A stretch of DNA of 64,000 nucleotides from CAYRNY01 sp964425755 (GTDB taxonomy: Bacteria; Chloroflexota; Anaerolineae; Aggregatilineales; Aggregatilineaceae), in contig CAYRNY010000013.1 of the NCBI GenBank assembly GCA_964425755.1, positions 1 through 64,000 of the forward strand, written 5' to 3'. Each line of letters opens with the position of its first letter. Positions within the stretch are counted from its first letter, which is position 1. Shown here one piece after another: positions 48,348 to 57,050 of the stretch. The translations under genes and the position numbers were made by a program. The notes under the pieces were generated by a model that had not been told where the DNA came from, did no database searches, and saw only the letters and a list, made by a program, of their open reading frames with translations.

Positions 48348-49382
48348 ATGGTGAAAAAAACGGTCACTTTTGGGGAGATCATGCTGCGTCTGTCACCACC
48401 GGGAATGCAGCGGTTTGTGCAGGCTCGCAGTTTCGACGTGGTGTACGGCGGCGGCGAAGCCAACGTAGCGGCGTCGCTTGCCAACTACGGCATTCCCGTC
48501 GAATTCGTCACGCGCCTGCCGGAAAACCCGATCGGCGACGCCTGCCGTAGTTATCTGCGGCAGTACGGCATCGGGACGGAGCATATCGTGCGCGGCGGCG
48601 ACCGGCTGGGGATCTACTTTCTGGAGATGGGCGCGGTGCAGCGCGGCAGCAACGTGGTCTATGACCGGTCTAACTCGGCGCTGGCGACGATCGAACCCGG
48701 CATGGTCGACTGGGACGCTGCGTTTGCCGACGCGGACTGGTTCCACTGGACGGGGATCACGCCCGCGATCTCGCGGGGGGCTGCCGAGACGGTGCGCGAA
48801 GCCGTACAGGTTGCGAAGGACAAAGGGCTTACCGTCTCCTGCGACCTGAACTACCGCAAGAAGCTTTGGAAATGGGGCAAAACCCCGGCTGAAGTCATGC
48901 CGGAACTGGTGAGCTACTGCGATGTGGCGATCGGCAATGAGGAAGACGCCGAAAAGGTCTTTGGCATCAAAGCGCCGCATACCGATGTCACCGCCGGGAA
49001 GGTCGACGCGGGCGCGTATCGCACGGTCTGCGAGCAGTTGAACGAGCGCTTCGCCAACCTGCACACGATCGCGATCACGCTGCGCGGGTCGATCTCGGCC
49101 AGCCACAATACGTGGAGTGGCGTGCTCTGGCACGAGGGGGCGATGTTCACCGCGCCGACCTATGACATCACGCATATCGTGGACCGCGTCGGCGGCGGCG
49201 ATAGCTTTATGGGCGGCCTGATCTACGGGCTGAAGACGTACCCGGATAAGCAGGACGCGCTCAATTTCGCCGTCGCTGCGTCGTGCTTGAAGCATTCGAT
49301 CTTCGGTGATTTCAACCTGGTCAGTGTCGCGGAAGTGCAGAAACTCATGGGCGGCGACGCGTCCGGACGCGTCAGTCGCTAG
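48348..49382 (+). CDS. kdgK: 2-keto-3-deoxygluconate kinase (PfkB family)
   Basis: The 344-residue sugar kinase has the PfkB N-terminal GGGEANVAASLANYG motif (about 30-45), the substrate segment DRLGIYFLEMG typical of KDG kinases, and the C-terminal DRVGGGDSFMGGLIYGL signature with the catalytic Asp (about 283). It phosphorylates 2-keto-3-deoxygluconate for KDPG aldolase, which is encoded at 36.1 kb. An insert around residues 200-225 (IKAPHTDVTAGKVDAG) is common in bacterial members. A bidirectional terminator follows. Confidence 0.87.
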   Translation: MVKKTVTFGEIMLRLSPPGMQRFVQARSFDVVYGGGEANVAASLANYGIPVEFVTRLPENPIGDACRSYLRQYGIGTEHIVRGGDRLGIYFLEMGAVQRGSNVVYDRSNSALATIEPGMVDWDAAFADADWFHWTGITPAISRGAAETVREAVQVAKDKGLTVSCDLNYRKKLWKWGKTPAEVMPELVSYCDVAIGNEEDAEKVFGIKAPHTDVTAGKVDAGAYRTVCEQLNERFANLHTIAITLRGSISASHNTWSGVLWHEGAMFTAPTYDITHIVDRVGGGDSFMGGLIYGLKTYPDKQDALNFAVAASCLKHSIFGDFNLVSVAEVQKLMGGDASGRVSR

Positions 49383-49403
49383 GCTGTGGTGAAGGGAAAA
49401 CTG

Positions 49404-49440
49404 ACGGTGGACTCGCGGCTGGCCGAGTCCACCGTTTTGT
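49404..49440. terminator. Bidirectional terminator between kdgK and the Wood-Ljungdahl operon
   Basis: A perfect 12-bp stem (ACGGTGGACTCG / CGAGTCCACCGT, eight-base loop) is followed by TTTTGT on the plus strand. On the minus strand it is followed by CAGTTTTCCC. It serves the convergent kdgK and GltD-like genes. Confidence 0.85.
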
Positions 49441-49448
49441 GATCGCGT

Positions 49449-50894
49449 TTATTGTGTTCCGTCAGACCGGGATCGATCCTGCATGATGTACGCGTGGATG
49501 GCCTGTGCCGCGGCGATGCCATCGCGTGCAGCATAGCCGACGAGAGCCGGGCCGCGCACGGCATCCCCACCCGAATAAACGCCCGGCAGGTTGGTCGCGC
49601 CGGTCGCCTCATCCACCGTCACCAGGCCCCAGTTATGTGTCGCAAGGTCGGGGACGTGCTCGCTGATCAACGGGTCGGGCCAGTAACCCAGCGCCAGCAC
49701 CGCGACATCGATTTCAAGGGTGTAGACATCGCCTTCGATCGGCACCGGGCGGCGGCGACCGCTGCTATCCGGTTCGCCCAGGCGCATACGCTGGATCACG
49801 GCGCTGTTCAGGCGGCCATCCGGTCCGGCGTGGAACTCCAGGGGTGCTTCCAGGTAAACAAACTCGACGCCCTCTTCGATCGCCAGTTTGCGCTCGCGGT
49901 GCGATGCGGGCATCTCGATATCGGTGCGCCGGTAGATCAAGGTGACGTTTGGTTCCCACCCTTGCAGCGTTTGCAGTCTTACCGCCGTGCGCACGCAGTC
50001 CATCGCGGTGTCCCCGCCGCCAAAGACCGCCACGCGTTTGCCGATGCGGGGCATGGTCATGCCAGGCGGGCGGATATCCTCCGCGACATAAACCGGCAGC
50101 AGGAACTCGGTACCCGAGTAGACTCCTGGCAGGTCGCGCCCTTCAATGTCGACCTGCGCGTCGATCATCGCGCCGACGCCCACAAACAGGGCGTCATATT
50201 GATCGCGCAGATGCTCAAAGGACACGTCGCGCCCCACACGCGTGTTGTAGACGAAGCGTGCTCCCAGGTGTTCGAGGTAGGTGATTTTTTCCTGGATAAT
50301 GTCGCGGGGAAGTTTGTAGGTCGGGATCGCGTAGGTCAACCATCCACCCGCAGCGGGTAGCGCTTCGTACAGCGTGACGGCGTGCCCTTTTTCGAGCAGG
50401 CGTTGCGCGACGGATAACCCCGCCGGGCCAGCGCCGATGATGCCAATGTGTTTGCCGGTCGGTTCCGGCGGCGTAGGGGGCGGTGCGTGAATGCGCGCAT
50501 AATCGAAGACGAAGCGCTCAAGCGCGCCCAACGCGACGGGATCGCCGCGCTTCCCCAGCACGCACGCCCCTTCGCACAGGTTCTCTTGCGGGCACACACG
50601 CGAGCAGATTTCAGGCATCGTGCTGGTCGCCGCGTAGACGGCGGCAGCTTCGAGAAACTTACCCTCGCTGATCAGGCGCATTGCGGATGGGATGTCATTG
50701 TGCAGCGGGCAGGCCACGACACATGCTTCTTTGGGGCAAAACAGGCAGCGCGACGCTTCGGCGACCGCCATCTTGGCATCGTAGCCAAGCTTGACCGGTT
50801 CGAAATCACGAACGCGTTCGTGCGGTGGACGGATCGGTACGGGCTGCGGGGTGAGTTTAATCTTTGATTTGCGGTCGATGGTGTCCGTAGTCAT
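49449..50894 (-). CDS. GltD/NfnB-like FAD-dependent NAD(P)H oxidoreductase
   Basis: The 481-residue protein begins with a dihydroprymidine-dehydrogenase-type Fe-S domain (CLFCPKEACVVACPLHNDIP, about 40-60, and CSRVCPQENLCEGAC, about 90-105), enough Cys for two [4Fe-4S] clusters. FAD- and NAD(P)-binding Rossmann domains follow (GIIGAGPAGLSVAQRLL about 140; VAVFGGGDTAMDC about 280; GVYSGGDAV near the end). It lacks a large-subunit partner gene. As the last gene of the Wood-Ljungdahl operon, it may supply electrons from NAD(P)H to the methylene-THF reductase. GGAGG lies eight bases before the ATG at 50894. Confidence 0.85.
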   Translation of the reverse strand: MTTDTIDRKSKIKLTPQPVPIRPPHERVRDFEPVKLGYDAKMAVAEASRCLFCPKEACVVACPLHNDIPSAMRLISEGKFLEAAAVYAATSTMPEICSRVCPQENLCEGACVLGKRGDPVALGALERFVFDYARIHAPPPTPPEPTGKHIGIIGAGPAGLSVAQRLLEKGHAVTLYEALPAAGGWLTYAIPTYKLPRDIIQEKITYLEHLGARFVYNTRVGRDVSFEHLRDQYDALFVGVGAMIDAQVDIEGRDLPGVYSGTEFLLPVYVAEDIRPPGMTMPRIGKRVAVFGGGDTAMDCVRTAVRLQTLQGWEPNVTLIYRRTDIEMPASHRERKLAIEEGVEFVYLEAPLEFHAGPDGRLNSAVIQRMRLGEPDSSGRRRPVPIEGDVYTLEIDVAVLALGYWPDPLISEHVPDLATHNWGLVTVDEATGATNLPGVYSGGDAVRGPALVGYAARDGIAAAQAIHAYIMQDRSRSDGTQ

Positions 50895-50961
50895 ACCATG
50901 TGCCTCCAGCAAAAATATAGCTTGTGTTGGGAGTGTTTTCTCAGGCGTGAAAACGCCAGTC

Positions 50962-51750
50962 TCAGAACAGTTGCTTAAACAGCGGCACCGCAGCGCGATA
51001 AATCGGCGCGTCGGTGTCGATATCGATCAACGGTTTCCCGCTGAATTCGAAATCCAAAAGGGACTCGTCATGCGGCAGCGTGCCCAGCAACGGCACATCG
51101 AGCGCGGCGATGCGTTCCTGCAACGGTTGGGGGATGGTATCCCCGCGCAATTCGTTGAGGATCAGGTAAGTCTGTTCGATGTTGATGTCCAGGCTGTGGC
51201 GGAAGGCGGCGATGCGTTCGGCAGCGATGATTCCGCGCTGCGACGGGTTTGTGATCACCAGCAGCACGTCTACGTCGCGCGTGGTGCGGCGGCTGAGGTG
51301 TTCCATGCCGGCCTCGTTATCGATCACGACGTAGCGGTAATGCTTGCTGATCATGTCGACCACCTCACGCAGGTTGTGGTTCACCGCGCAGTAACAGCCC
51401 GGCCCCTCCGAACGGCCCATCGCGACCAGGTCGAAACGGTCACCTTCGGCCAGTGCGGAGCGTATCTCATAGTCCAGGTAGTCGCGTTTGGTCATGCCGC
51501 CGGGCAGCGCGCCCATCGCCGCGCCGCTGGCCGTGAGCGACTGCTGGACTTGCTCCAACAGGTCTTCGCGGATGTCGCCGACCGTCCATTCCAGCTCCAG
51601 CCCCAATAACAGGTTAAGGTTGCTGCTCGGATCGGCGTCGATGGCGAGGATCGCGCCGGGTTGTGTTTCGATCAGGTATTTGATCACCAGTGCGGCGACG
51701 GTGGTTTTGCCTGTGCCCCCTTTTCCGGCCAGTGCGATCGTTGTTGTCAT
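50962..51750 (-). CDS. cooC: CooC/AcsF-type nickel-insertion ATPase
   Basis: The 262-residue MinD-like ATPase has the deviant Walker A GKGGTGKTT at 9-17, DADPSSNLN (about 39), and the metal-binding CxC motif in EGPGCYCAVN (about 114-116), as in CooC proteins that bind nickel or zinc as a dimer. VIDNEAGMEHLSRRT is the switch region. It should help mature the nickel clusters of CODH or acetyl-CoA synthase encoded in the same operon. It overlaps a second CooC-like gene by four bases. Confidence 0.9.
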   Translation of the reverse strand: MTTTIALAGKGGTGKTTVAALVIKYLIETQPGAILAIDADPSSNLNLLLGLELEWTVGDIREDLLEQVQQSLTASGAAMGALPGGMTKRDYLDYEIRSALAEGDRFDLVAMGRSEGPGCYCAVNHNLREVVDMISKHYRYVVIDNEAGMEHLSRRTTRDVDVLLVITNPSQRGIIAAERIAAFRHSLDINIEQTYLILNELRGDTIPQPLQERIAALDVPLLGTLPHDESLLDFEFSGKPLIDIDTDAPIYRAAVPLFKQLF

Positions 51751-52535
51751 GCGTGTTTTCCCTCGATTTCGGTTGTCAGTCGGGCGGCGATGGATTCGGT
51801 TGCTGTGCGCAGCGCGGGCACATGATCGTAGAGCGCGCGGCCCTGGCGATCGGCGTCCTGCACGGCCAGCGTGTGGGGCAACATGCCAAGCACGGGCAGG
51901 CCGGGGGTTTCTGCGGTCATGAACTGGGCGTCGGCATCATCGCGAATCTTGTTGCCCACCAGCCACAGCCGGGACAGGCCGATGTCCGTCGCCAGGCGTC
52001 TGATCTGTGCGGCGGTGCCAAGGCTGCGGCGCGTTGGTTCGGCGACGATGATCAGCGCATCGACGAAATCGACCGTTGCGCGGCCCAGGTGTTCCACCCC
52101 CGCGTACATATCGAAAATGATCACGTCGTCTTCGCGGAACAGCAGGTGTGTAAAGAGCGTCTTGAGCATAGCACTTTCCGGGCAGATGCAGCCGGAGCCG
52201 CCCAGGTCGACGGATCCCATCTCCAGCAGGCGCACACCGCGATGCAGCACGCTGAAACGTTCGGGCAGGTCGTCCACGCGCGGGTTGAGCGTGAAGAAGC
52301 CGCCGGTCGTACCGGGTTTCGCGCCGGTTCGTTCCTCGATCAGCGCGTCCATCTCCGCGATCGGGCTGAGCTGCGCGCGCAAGTCCTGCGGCAAGCCCAG
52401 CGCGTCACCAAGGCACGGGGCGGGATCGGCATCCACCGCCAGCACGTCGCGTCCGGCGGCGGCGTAGACCTGCGCCAGCAATGCCGCCAGCGTGGTCTTG
52501 CCCACGCCCCCTTTGCCACTAATTGCCAGTTTCAT
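51747..52535 (-). CDS. cooC: Second CooC-type ATPase
   Basis: This 262-residue paralogue has the deviant Walker A GKGGVGKTT at 7-15, DADPAPCLGDAL, and a CxC motif in GSGCICPESA (about 115-117). FDMYAGVEHLGRAT is the switch region. The differences around the CxC motif separate it from its neighbour and suggest a different client, such as one for CODH and one for the acetyl-CoA synthase A-cluster. The ATG at 52535 is chosen because the P-loop then starts at residue 7; the longer frame adds 11 unrelated residues. Confidence 0.88.
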   Translation of the reverse strand: MKLAISGKGGVGKTTLAALLAQVYAAAGRDVLAVDADPAPCLGDALGLPQDLRAQLSPIAEMDALIEERTGAKPGTTGGFFTLNPRVDDLPERFSVLHRGVRLLEMGSVDLGGSGCICPESAMLKTLFTHLLFREDDVIIFDMYAGVEHLGRATVDFVDALIIVAEPTRRSLGTAAQIRRLATDIGLSRLWLVGNKIRDDADAQFMTAETPGLPVLGMLPHTLAVQDADRQGRALYDHVPALRTATESIAARLTTEIEGKHA

Positions 52536-52624
52536 GAGTCTTGTCCTCAGGGTTCTGAGCAGGGGCACCGCGCGGTTAAGGATATGTGGATAAACGTAAC
52601 CGCAACTGATGCCCCTGACTCATC

Positions 52625-54112
52625 CTATGTCGTGGCGGTCGGTTCCGCCGGCTCGATTTCGGGTGGTTTGAAGTCGGGCGGCAGCAGGCGGGCCTCTTCG
52701 ACCAGGCGCGGCACGATCTCTTCCCAGCCGACGGCCATCAGGTGCAGGCCGTTAACGCCCTGTTTGGTACGTATGGCCTCGATCAGTTCCAGCGTGATCG
52801 CGATGCTCTCTTCCTGCACGCCGTCACCGGCAGCTTCCAGGCGGCGCATGACCGGATCGGGGATCGAGACGCCGGGAACCTCGTGGTGCATGTACTGCGC
52901 CATGCCCAGCGACTTGATCGGCGTGATCCCGATCAGGACGAACACCTTGTCGAGAATATCCCGTTTCGCCAGCTCATTGAGCCACACTTCCAGCCCGTCG
53001 GCGTCGAACACCAGGTTGGTCTGGAAGAACTGCGCGCCGGCGTTGACCTTCTTGTGTTCGCGCAGCGCCTGGAATTCGGGCCGCGAGGCAAACGGCGACG
53101 CCGCCGCGCCGAGGAACATCTTGGGCGGGAATTTGATCGGGCGTCCGTCAAGGTATTGCCCCTCGTCGCGCATGCGGCGCAGCAACCAGAGCATCTGGAT
53201 CGAGTCCAGGTCGACGACATCAAGCCGGCCCATCGGCGGCGGCCCCATGCGCCCGCTGTCGCCGGACAGGCACAGCATGTTCCGCACGCCCAGCGCGGTT
53301 GCGCCGATGATCTCGGCCTGCAGGCCGGTGCGCGTGCGGTCGCGTGCCGCGATCTGCATGACGGGTTCAGCGCCCTGCTGCAACGCGTGCACGCTGCAAG
53401 CCATGCTTGACATGCGGCAGGTCGCCGAGGGGTTATCGGTGAAGTTGATCGCGGCAACGTAAGGCTTGACCATGTCGATATTGCGGCAGAGTTTGCCGGT
53501 GGCGGTGCTCATCGGCGGCGCGACTTCCGCCGTGACCACGAATTCACCTGCCCGCAGGCGGCGCTCCAGCTCGGAAACCGGCTCGTCGTAGGCCGGGGGG
53601 TGGTATTTCGCGTCACCCTGCCACCAGTCCGGCTGGCGGACCGGGTAGAAGACAGCGTCCCAGTTCTTGGCGCGTGTGGCCGGGTCGCGTGACAGCATGC
53701 CTGTGGCGAACGACCTGACGCCCACTTTGCGCATTTGCCGCCAGACGTCGCCCCAGGTTTCCGTGCCGACCTGGTCCCAGTCCAGCGGGGGCAGCACTTC
53801 GAGTAGCTTTTCCTGGCGGCCCATCTTGAAGGCGCGGTCGTAGATGTGATACCAGATGCACGGGCGGGTGTCGTCAACGTAGCATCCTTGTTCCGTCGAA
53901 CCGCCGCAAGGTCCGTTACGCACGCCTTTTGGGCATTCCATCGGGCAGATGAAGGCGGTCTCTTGCAGCAAGCAGTTGCCGCACATCCGGCACCCGAACA
54001 GCGGCCCCTTCACCACGCGCTCGACCGCTGCCAGCAGGCGGCTACCCAGCGGTTCGCGTTTGAAGGGGTAGAACGGTGGCTGCCAGCGGCGGCCAGGTGT
54101 GAAGAGAGGCAT
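52625..54112 (-). CDS. metF: Fused MetV-MetF methylenetetrahydrofolate reductase
   Basis: The 495-residue protein joins two parts usually encoded separately in acetogens. The N-terminal 175 residues are MetV-like: eight Cys at about 41, 44, 47, 56, 60, 69, 77 and 85, with PLFGCRMCGNC and RNGPCGGS. Residues 195-485 are a MetF barrel (EVAPPMSTATGKL, NFTDNPSATCRMSS, GLQAEIIGATALGVRN, LCLSGDSG). The enzyme reduces methylene-THF to methyl-THF for the methyl branch. The GltD-like flavoprotein encoded two genes on is a candidate electron donor. The gene is 29 bases downstream of acsE. Confidence 0.88.
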   Translation of the reverse strand: MPLFTPGRRWQPPFYPFKREPLGSRLLAAVERVVKGPLFGCRMCGNCLLQETAFICPMECPKGVRNGPCGGSTEQGCYVDDTRPCIWYHIYDRAFKMGRQEKLLEVLPPLDWDQVGTETWGDVWRQMRKVGVRSFATGMLSRDPATRAKNWDAVFYPVRQPDWWQGDAKYHPPAYDEPVSELERRLRAGEFVVTAEVAPPMSTATGKLCRNIDMVKPYVAAINFTDNPSATCRMSSMACSVHALQQGAEPVMQIAARDRTRTGLQAEIIGATALGVRNMLCLSGDSGRMGPPPMGRLDVVDLDSIQMLWLLRRMRDEGQYLDGRPIKFPPKMFLGAAASPFASRPEFQALREHKKVNAGAQFFQTNLVFDADGLEVWLNELAKRDILDKVFVLIGITPIKSLGMAQYMHHEVPGVSIPDPVMRRLEAAGDGVQEESIAITLELIEAIRTKQGVNGLHLMAVGWEEIVPRLVEEARLLPPDFKPPEIEPAEPTATT

Positions 54113-54141
54113 AGTGATACTCCTGTTGGCGTGCTGTGATG

Positions 54142-55077
54142 TCAGGCTGTCGTTTCTTGCTGTAAGTACGAGTCGGCGTAGATCACTTTGTTGAGTAAGA
54201 TTTGCACGGTCTTCCAGATCGCGACCTGTTCGGGGTCGCTCATGTCGACATCAGCGGCGGTCGGCTCTTCCATTGCGGCGATGCGGTCATGCAGCTTGAG
54301 ATACAGCTTGCCTACCGGGGTGCTCGCGTCGCGCTCTTCGATGATGCGCACGACATGCTTCAGTTCGTCGTCCAGCGGGTCGGCGATCATCATGCGCAGC
54401 CCTGCACCCATCAGCATTGCGCAGTAGGTGCGATTGATCAAGGGTCGGTTTTCACGCGGGACCGCGTTAGACACGTTCGAGAGGCCAACCGAGATCATCG
54501 GCGGCGGGTCCCAGACCACTTGCAGCGTGCGGATCGCCTCGATCAGTTCCGGGCAGTATTCCTGGCAACCCGACACCGTCAGCACCAGCGGGTCGATGAT
54601 CAGGTCGGTGATCGGGAAGTCGATCTCCAACATGCGCGGGATCAGGGTTTCGATGGCGATGGTCACGCGCTCATCGGCGCTCACCGGGATGCCGGTCTTG
54701 CCCATTGTCAGGGCGATCAACTTGGCGTTGTAGCGTTTGGCGAGCGGCGGGACGCGTTCCAACCGTTCCGGCTCGGCTGAGGTTGAATTGATGATCGGTT
54801 GGGCTTTGGTGACTTTTTTCAAGCCGGCCTCGATGCCCTGGATGTTGGTGCTGTCGAAGCTAAGCGGCACGTCGACCACGGCCTCGACCGTCTCAACCAT
54901 CCAGGGAAAAACCTCGTCCCAGTCTTTTTTGCGCGGTCCGAGGTTCAGGTCCAGCGCCTGCGCGCCTGCTTCTACTTGTTTAACCGCGAGGTCCTGGAAG
55001 AATTTTGCGTCACGGTTCTTCAGCGCCTCTTTGACACGCTCTGAGATGATATGAATATTTTCACCAATGATATACAT
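54142..55077 (-). CDS. acsE: Methyltetrahydrofolate:corrinoid/iron-sulfur protein methyltransferase
   Basis: This TIM-barrel enzyme moves the methyl group from methyl-THF to the cobalt of the corrinoid iron-sulfur protein. Pterin-binding motifs are visible: GENIHII at the start, ALDLNLGPRKKDW (about 57-69), SFDSTNIQGIEAGLK (about 94) and INSTSAEPERLE. GLSNVSNAVPRENRPLIN (about 198-215) contains the conserved Asn that protonates or holds the folate. At 311 residues it has about 45 more than the well-studied clostridial enzyme, as a helical C-terminal extension. Gene order with acsC/acsD supports the assignment. Confidence 0.92.
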   Translation of the reverse strand: MYIIGENIHIISERVKEALKNRDAKFFQDLAVKQVEAGAQALDLNLGPRKKDWDEVFPWMVETVEAVVDVPLSFDSTNIQGIEAGLKKVTKAQPIINSTSAEPERLERVPPLAKRYNAKLIALTMGKTGIPVSADERVTIAIETLIPRMLEIDFPITDLIIDPLVLTVSGCQEYCPELIEAIRTLQVVWDPPPMISVGLSNVSNAVPRENRPLINRTYCAMLMGAGLRMMIADPLDDELKHVVRIIEERDASTPVGKLYLKLHDRIAAMEEPTAADVDMSDPEQVAIWKTVQILLNKVIYADSYLQQETTA

Positions 55078-55105
55078 GCTCTGTTCCTTTATAAGAAACT
55101 AAAGA

Positions 55106-57019
55106 TTATGTCAACGCTGCCTGGACTGTCGGAAAACGCGCGAGATCGGTGTGGGGCAGGAACAGCGCCGAGGTGAACGCTTCGTAAAAACGGTTATCGG
55201 CTGAAAGCTCGATATAGGTCATACGGTTGGCGATATCAGCAACCCTGCGGCGGGCTTCGCAGTCGATCAGGGCGCGATAGGCCCCTTGTACCGCCGTGTT
55301 GCCCAGGAAATGAAACTTGTCCCAGGGCATATCCGGCAGCAGTCCGATCTGGATCGCTTTTTCGATGTTGATGTACTGCCCGAACGCACCGCCGATGAAG
55401 ACCTGCTCGACAGCGTCTTCGGGCACGCCGACGCTCTCCGCCAGGACTGAAAAACCGGCGTAGATCGCGGCTTTGGCGCGCAACAGATTGTCGATGTCCA
55501 CGTGTGTGATGACGAGGTCGCGGTCCGTGGCGGTTTCATTGGCCCATGCCACAACGTATTCCGGGCCGTGCTCACCACGCCGCACGCGATCCGTTGGCAG
55601 ATCGAGCGCGATGTTGCCGCTTTTGTCGATCACACCGGTGATGAACATCTCCGCCAGTAGCGCGATCAGACCGCTGCCGCAGAAGCCGTGCGGTTGCCCG
55701 CCGCCGATGACGCGATACGTTGGTTCGTAGGTTGACCCGTCGATCCAGACTTCTTCGATCGCGCCTGTCGTGGCGCGCATCCCGTGTACCACGCCTGCCC
55801 CTTCGAACGCCGGTCCCGCCGAACACGCGCACGTCACGAGCCAGTCACGGTTGCCCAGCACGGTCTCGCCGTTGGTGCCCACGTCCATGAACAGGGTGAT
55901 CGGTTCAGTGGCATCTACCCCGGTGGCGAGCACCCCGGCGGTGATATCGGCTCCGACGTAGCTCGCCACACCCGGCAGGCAGTCGATCGTCGCCTCGGGG
56001 TGGATCGCAAAGGCGATATCGCGCGGGGTCAGTGCGGGTGGGTGGTTGATGACGGTGACGAATGGTGACAGGCGGATGCTCTCTGCCGGCAGATGCAGCA
56101 GCAGGTGAATCATGGTGCTGTTGCCCGCAAGCGCGATCTTTACGATGTTCTGGGTTGTGGTGCCTGTTTGTCTGCAGACGGTCTCAAGCAGGGTGTTGAT
56201 CGTTTCCAGGACCAGCGTGCTGAGTTCGTCCGCGCCGTTCTTGGTGGCGTAGATGATGCGCGAGATCACATCTTCGCCGCGTGCGATCTGGCCGTTGTAC
56301 TCGGCGGCGCGCGCGCGGGCCGCGCCGGTGTGCAGGTCGACCAGCAGCACGGTGACGGTTGTCGTCCCGATATCGACCGCAGCCCCCCAGATCGGGGCGT
56401 CTTCCGGCAGGTGACCGGCGTACAGGTCGATCACGCGCGCCGGATCGCCGGGGCGATCCGCCGTGTTGGTTTCGAGCAGTACCGTGATCTGCCAGTCACC
56501 GTCGCGCAGCACGGGACCTAACTTCCGGATCTGGGCCAGGCTGATATCAACGTGTTCGATCCCGGCCTGTTGGCGCAGCGCGGTTCTTACGCGGCTCCAG
56601 TCGTCGGTTTGATCGTCCATCGACGGCGGATCGAGTGTGAGGCGGATGTAGCGTAATGGCTGGGCGCGCAGCGGGTCGTAATCCGCCGGGCGTTTGACTT
56701 CGGCAGCCACGCGATCGGTGGTCAGGCGGCGCTCGATTTTTTCTTGCGGCGGCACGACGATCGAGACGTTTCCTTCGATCACGGACTGGCAGGCCAGCGC
56801 GTAACCGGCGCGGATATCGCCAGCCGACAGGCGTAGCGTGCTGCGGCGGCGCACGTTTCCTTGTGTGATCTGCACCGCACAGCGCCCACAGCGTCCCTGG
56901 CCGCCGCACGGCTGGGCGATGTGTTGCCCCGCCAGCGCAGCCGCTTCGATGATCAAGGTGCCGGTGGGAACATTTACAGTTCGTGTCCCGACAAACGTGA
57001 CGATATGGCGTCGTTCCAT
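55106..57019 (-). CDS. acsV: Corrinoid-activating ferredoxin/ASKHA ATPase (RACo/AcsV-like)
   Basis: The 637-residue protein uses ATP to reactivate oxidised corrinoid iron-sulfur protein by reduction. It has an N-terminal [2Fe-2S] ferredoxin domain (Cys 38, 44, 47 and 77 in CGGQGRCGRC and ALACQS) and a middle linker domain. The C-terminal ASKHA ATPase starts at VDIGTTTVTVLLVDL (about 215), with DVGTNGETVLGN (about 378) and GGAFGQYINIEKA (about 550). Its location between acsC and acsE is the usual one. It acts in the cytosol with AcsC/AcsD. Confidence 0.92.
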   Translation of the reverse strand: MERRHIVTFVGTRTVNVPTGTLIIEAAALAGQHIAQPCGGQGRCGRCAVQITQGNVRRRSTLRLSAGDIRAGYALACQSVIEGNVSIVVPPQEKIERRLTTDRVAAEVKRPADYDPLRAQPLRYIRLTLDPPSMDDQTDDWSRVRTALRQQAGIEHVDISLAQIRKLGPVLRDGDWQITVLLETNTADRPGDPARVIDLYAGHLPEDAPIWGAAVDIGTTTVTVLLVDLHTGAARARAAEYNGQIARGEDVISRIIYATKNGADELSTLVLETINTLLETVCRQTGTTTQNIVKIALAGNSTMIHLLLHLPAESIRLSPFVTVINHPPALTPRDIAFAIHPEATIDCLPGVASYVGADITAGVLATGVDATEPITLFMDVGTNGETVLGNRDWLVTCACSAGPAFEGAGVVHGMRATTGAIEEVWIDGSTYEPTYRVIGGGQPHGFCGSGLIALLAEMFITGVIDKSGNIALDLPTDRVRRGEHGPEYVVAWANETATDRDLVITHVDIDNLLRAKAAIYAGFSVLAESVGVPEDAVEQVFIGGAFGQYINIEKAIQIGLLPDMPWDKFHFLGNTAVQGAYRALIDCEARRRVADIANRMTYIELSADNRFYEAFTSALFLPHTDLARFPTVQAALT

Positions 57020-57050
57020 AGGTTCCGTCCGCTAGACTGGCAGCATAGGG

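Noticed and set aside
49452..50360. A 302-codon plus-strand frame opposite the GltD-like gene
   Set aside because: Composition is typical of an antisense frame in GC-rich DNA, and the minus-strand gene has complete Fe-S and Rossmann motifs.
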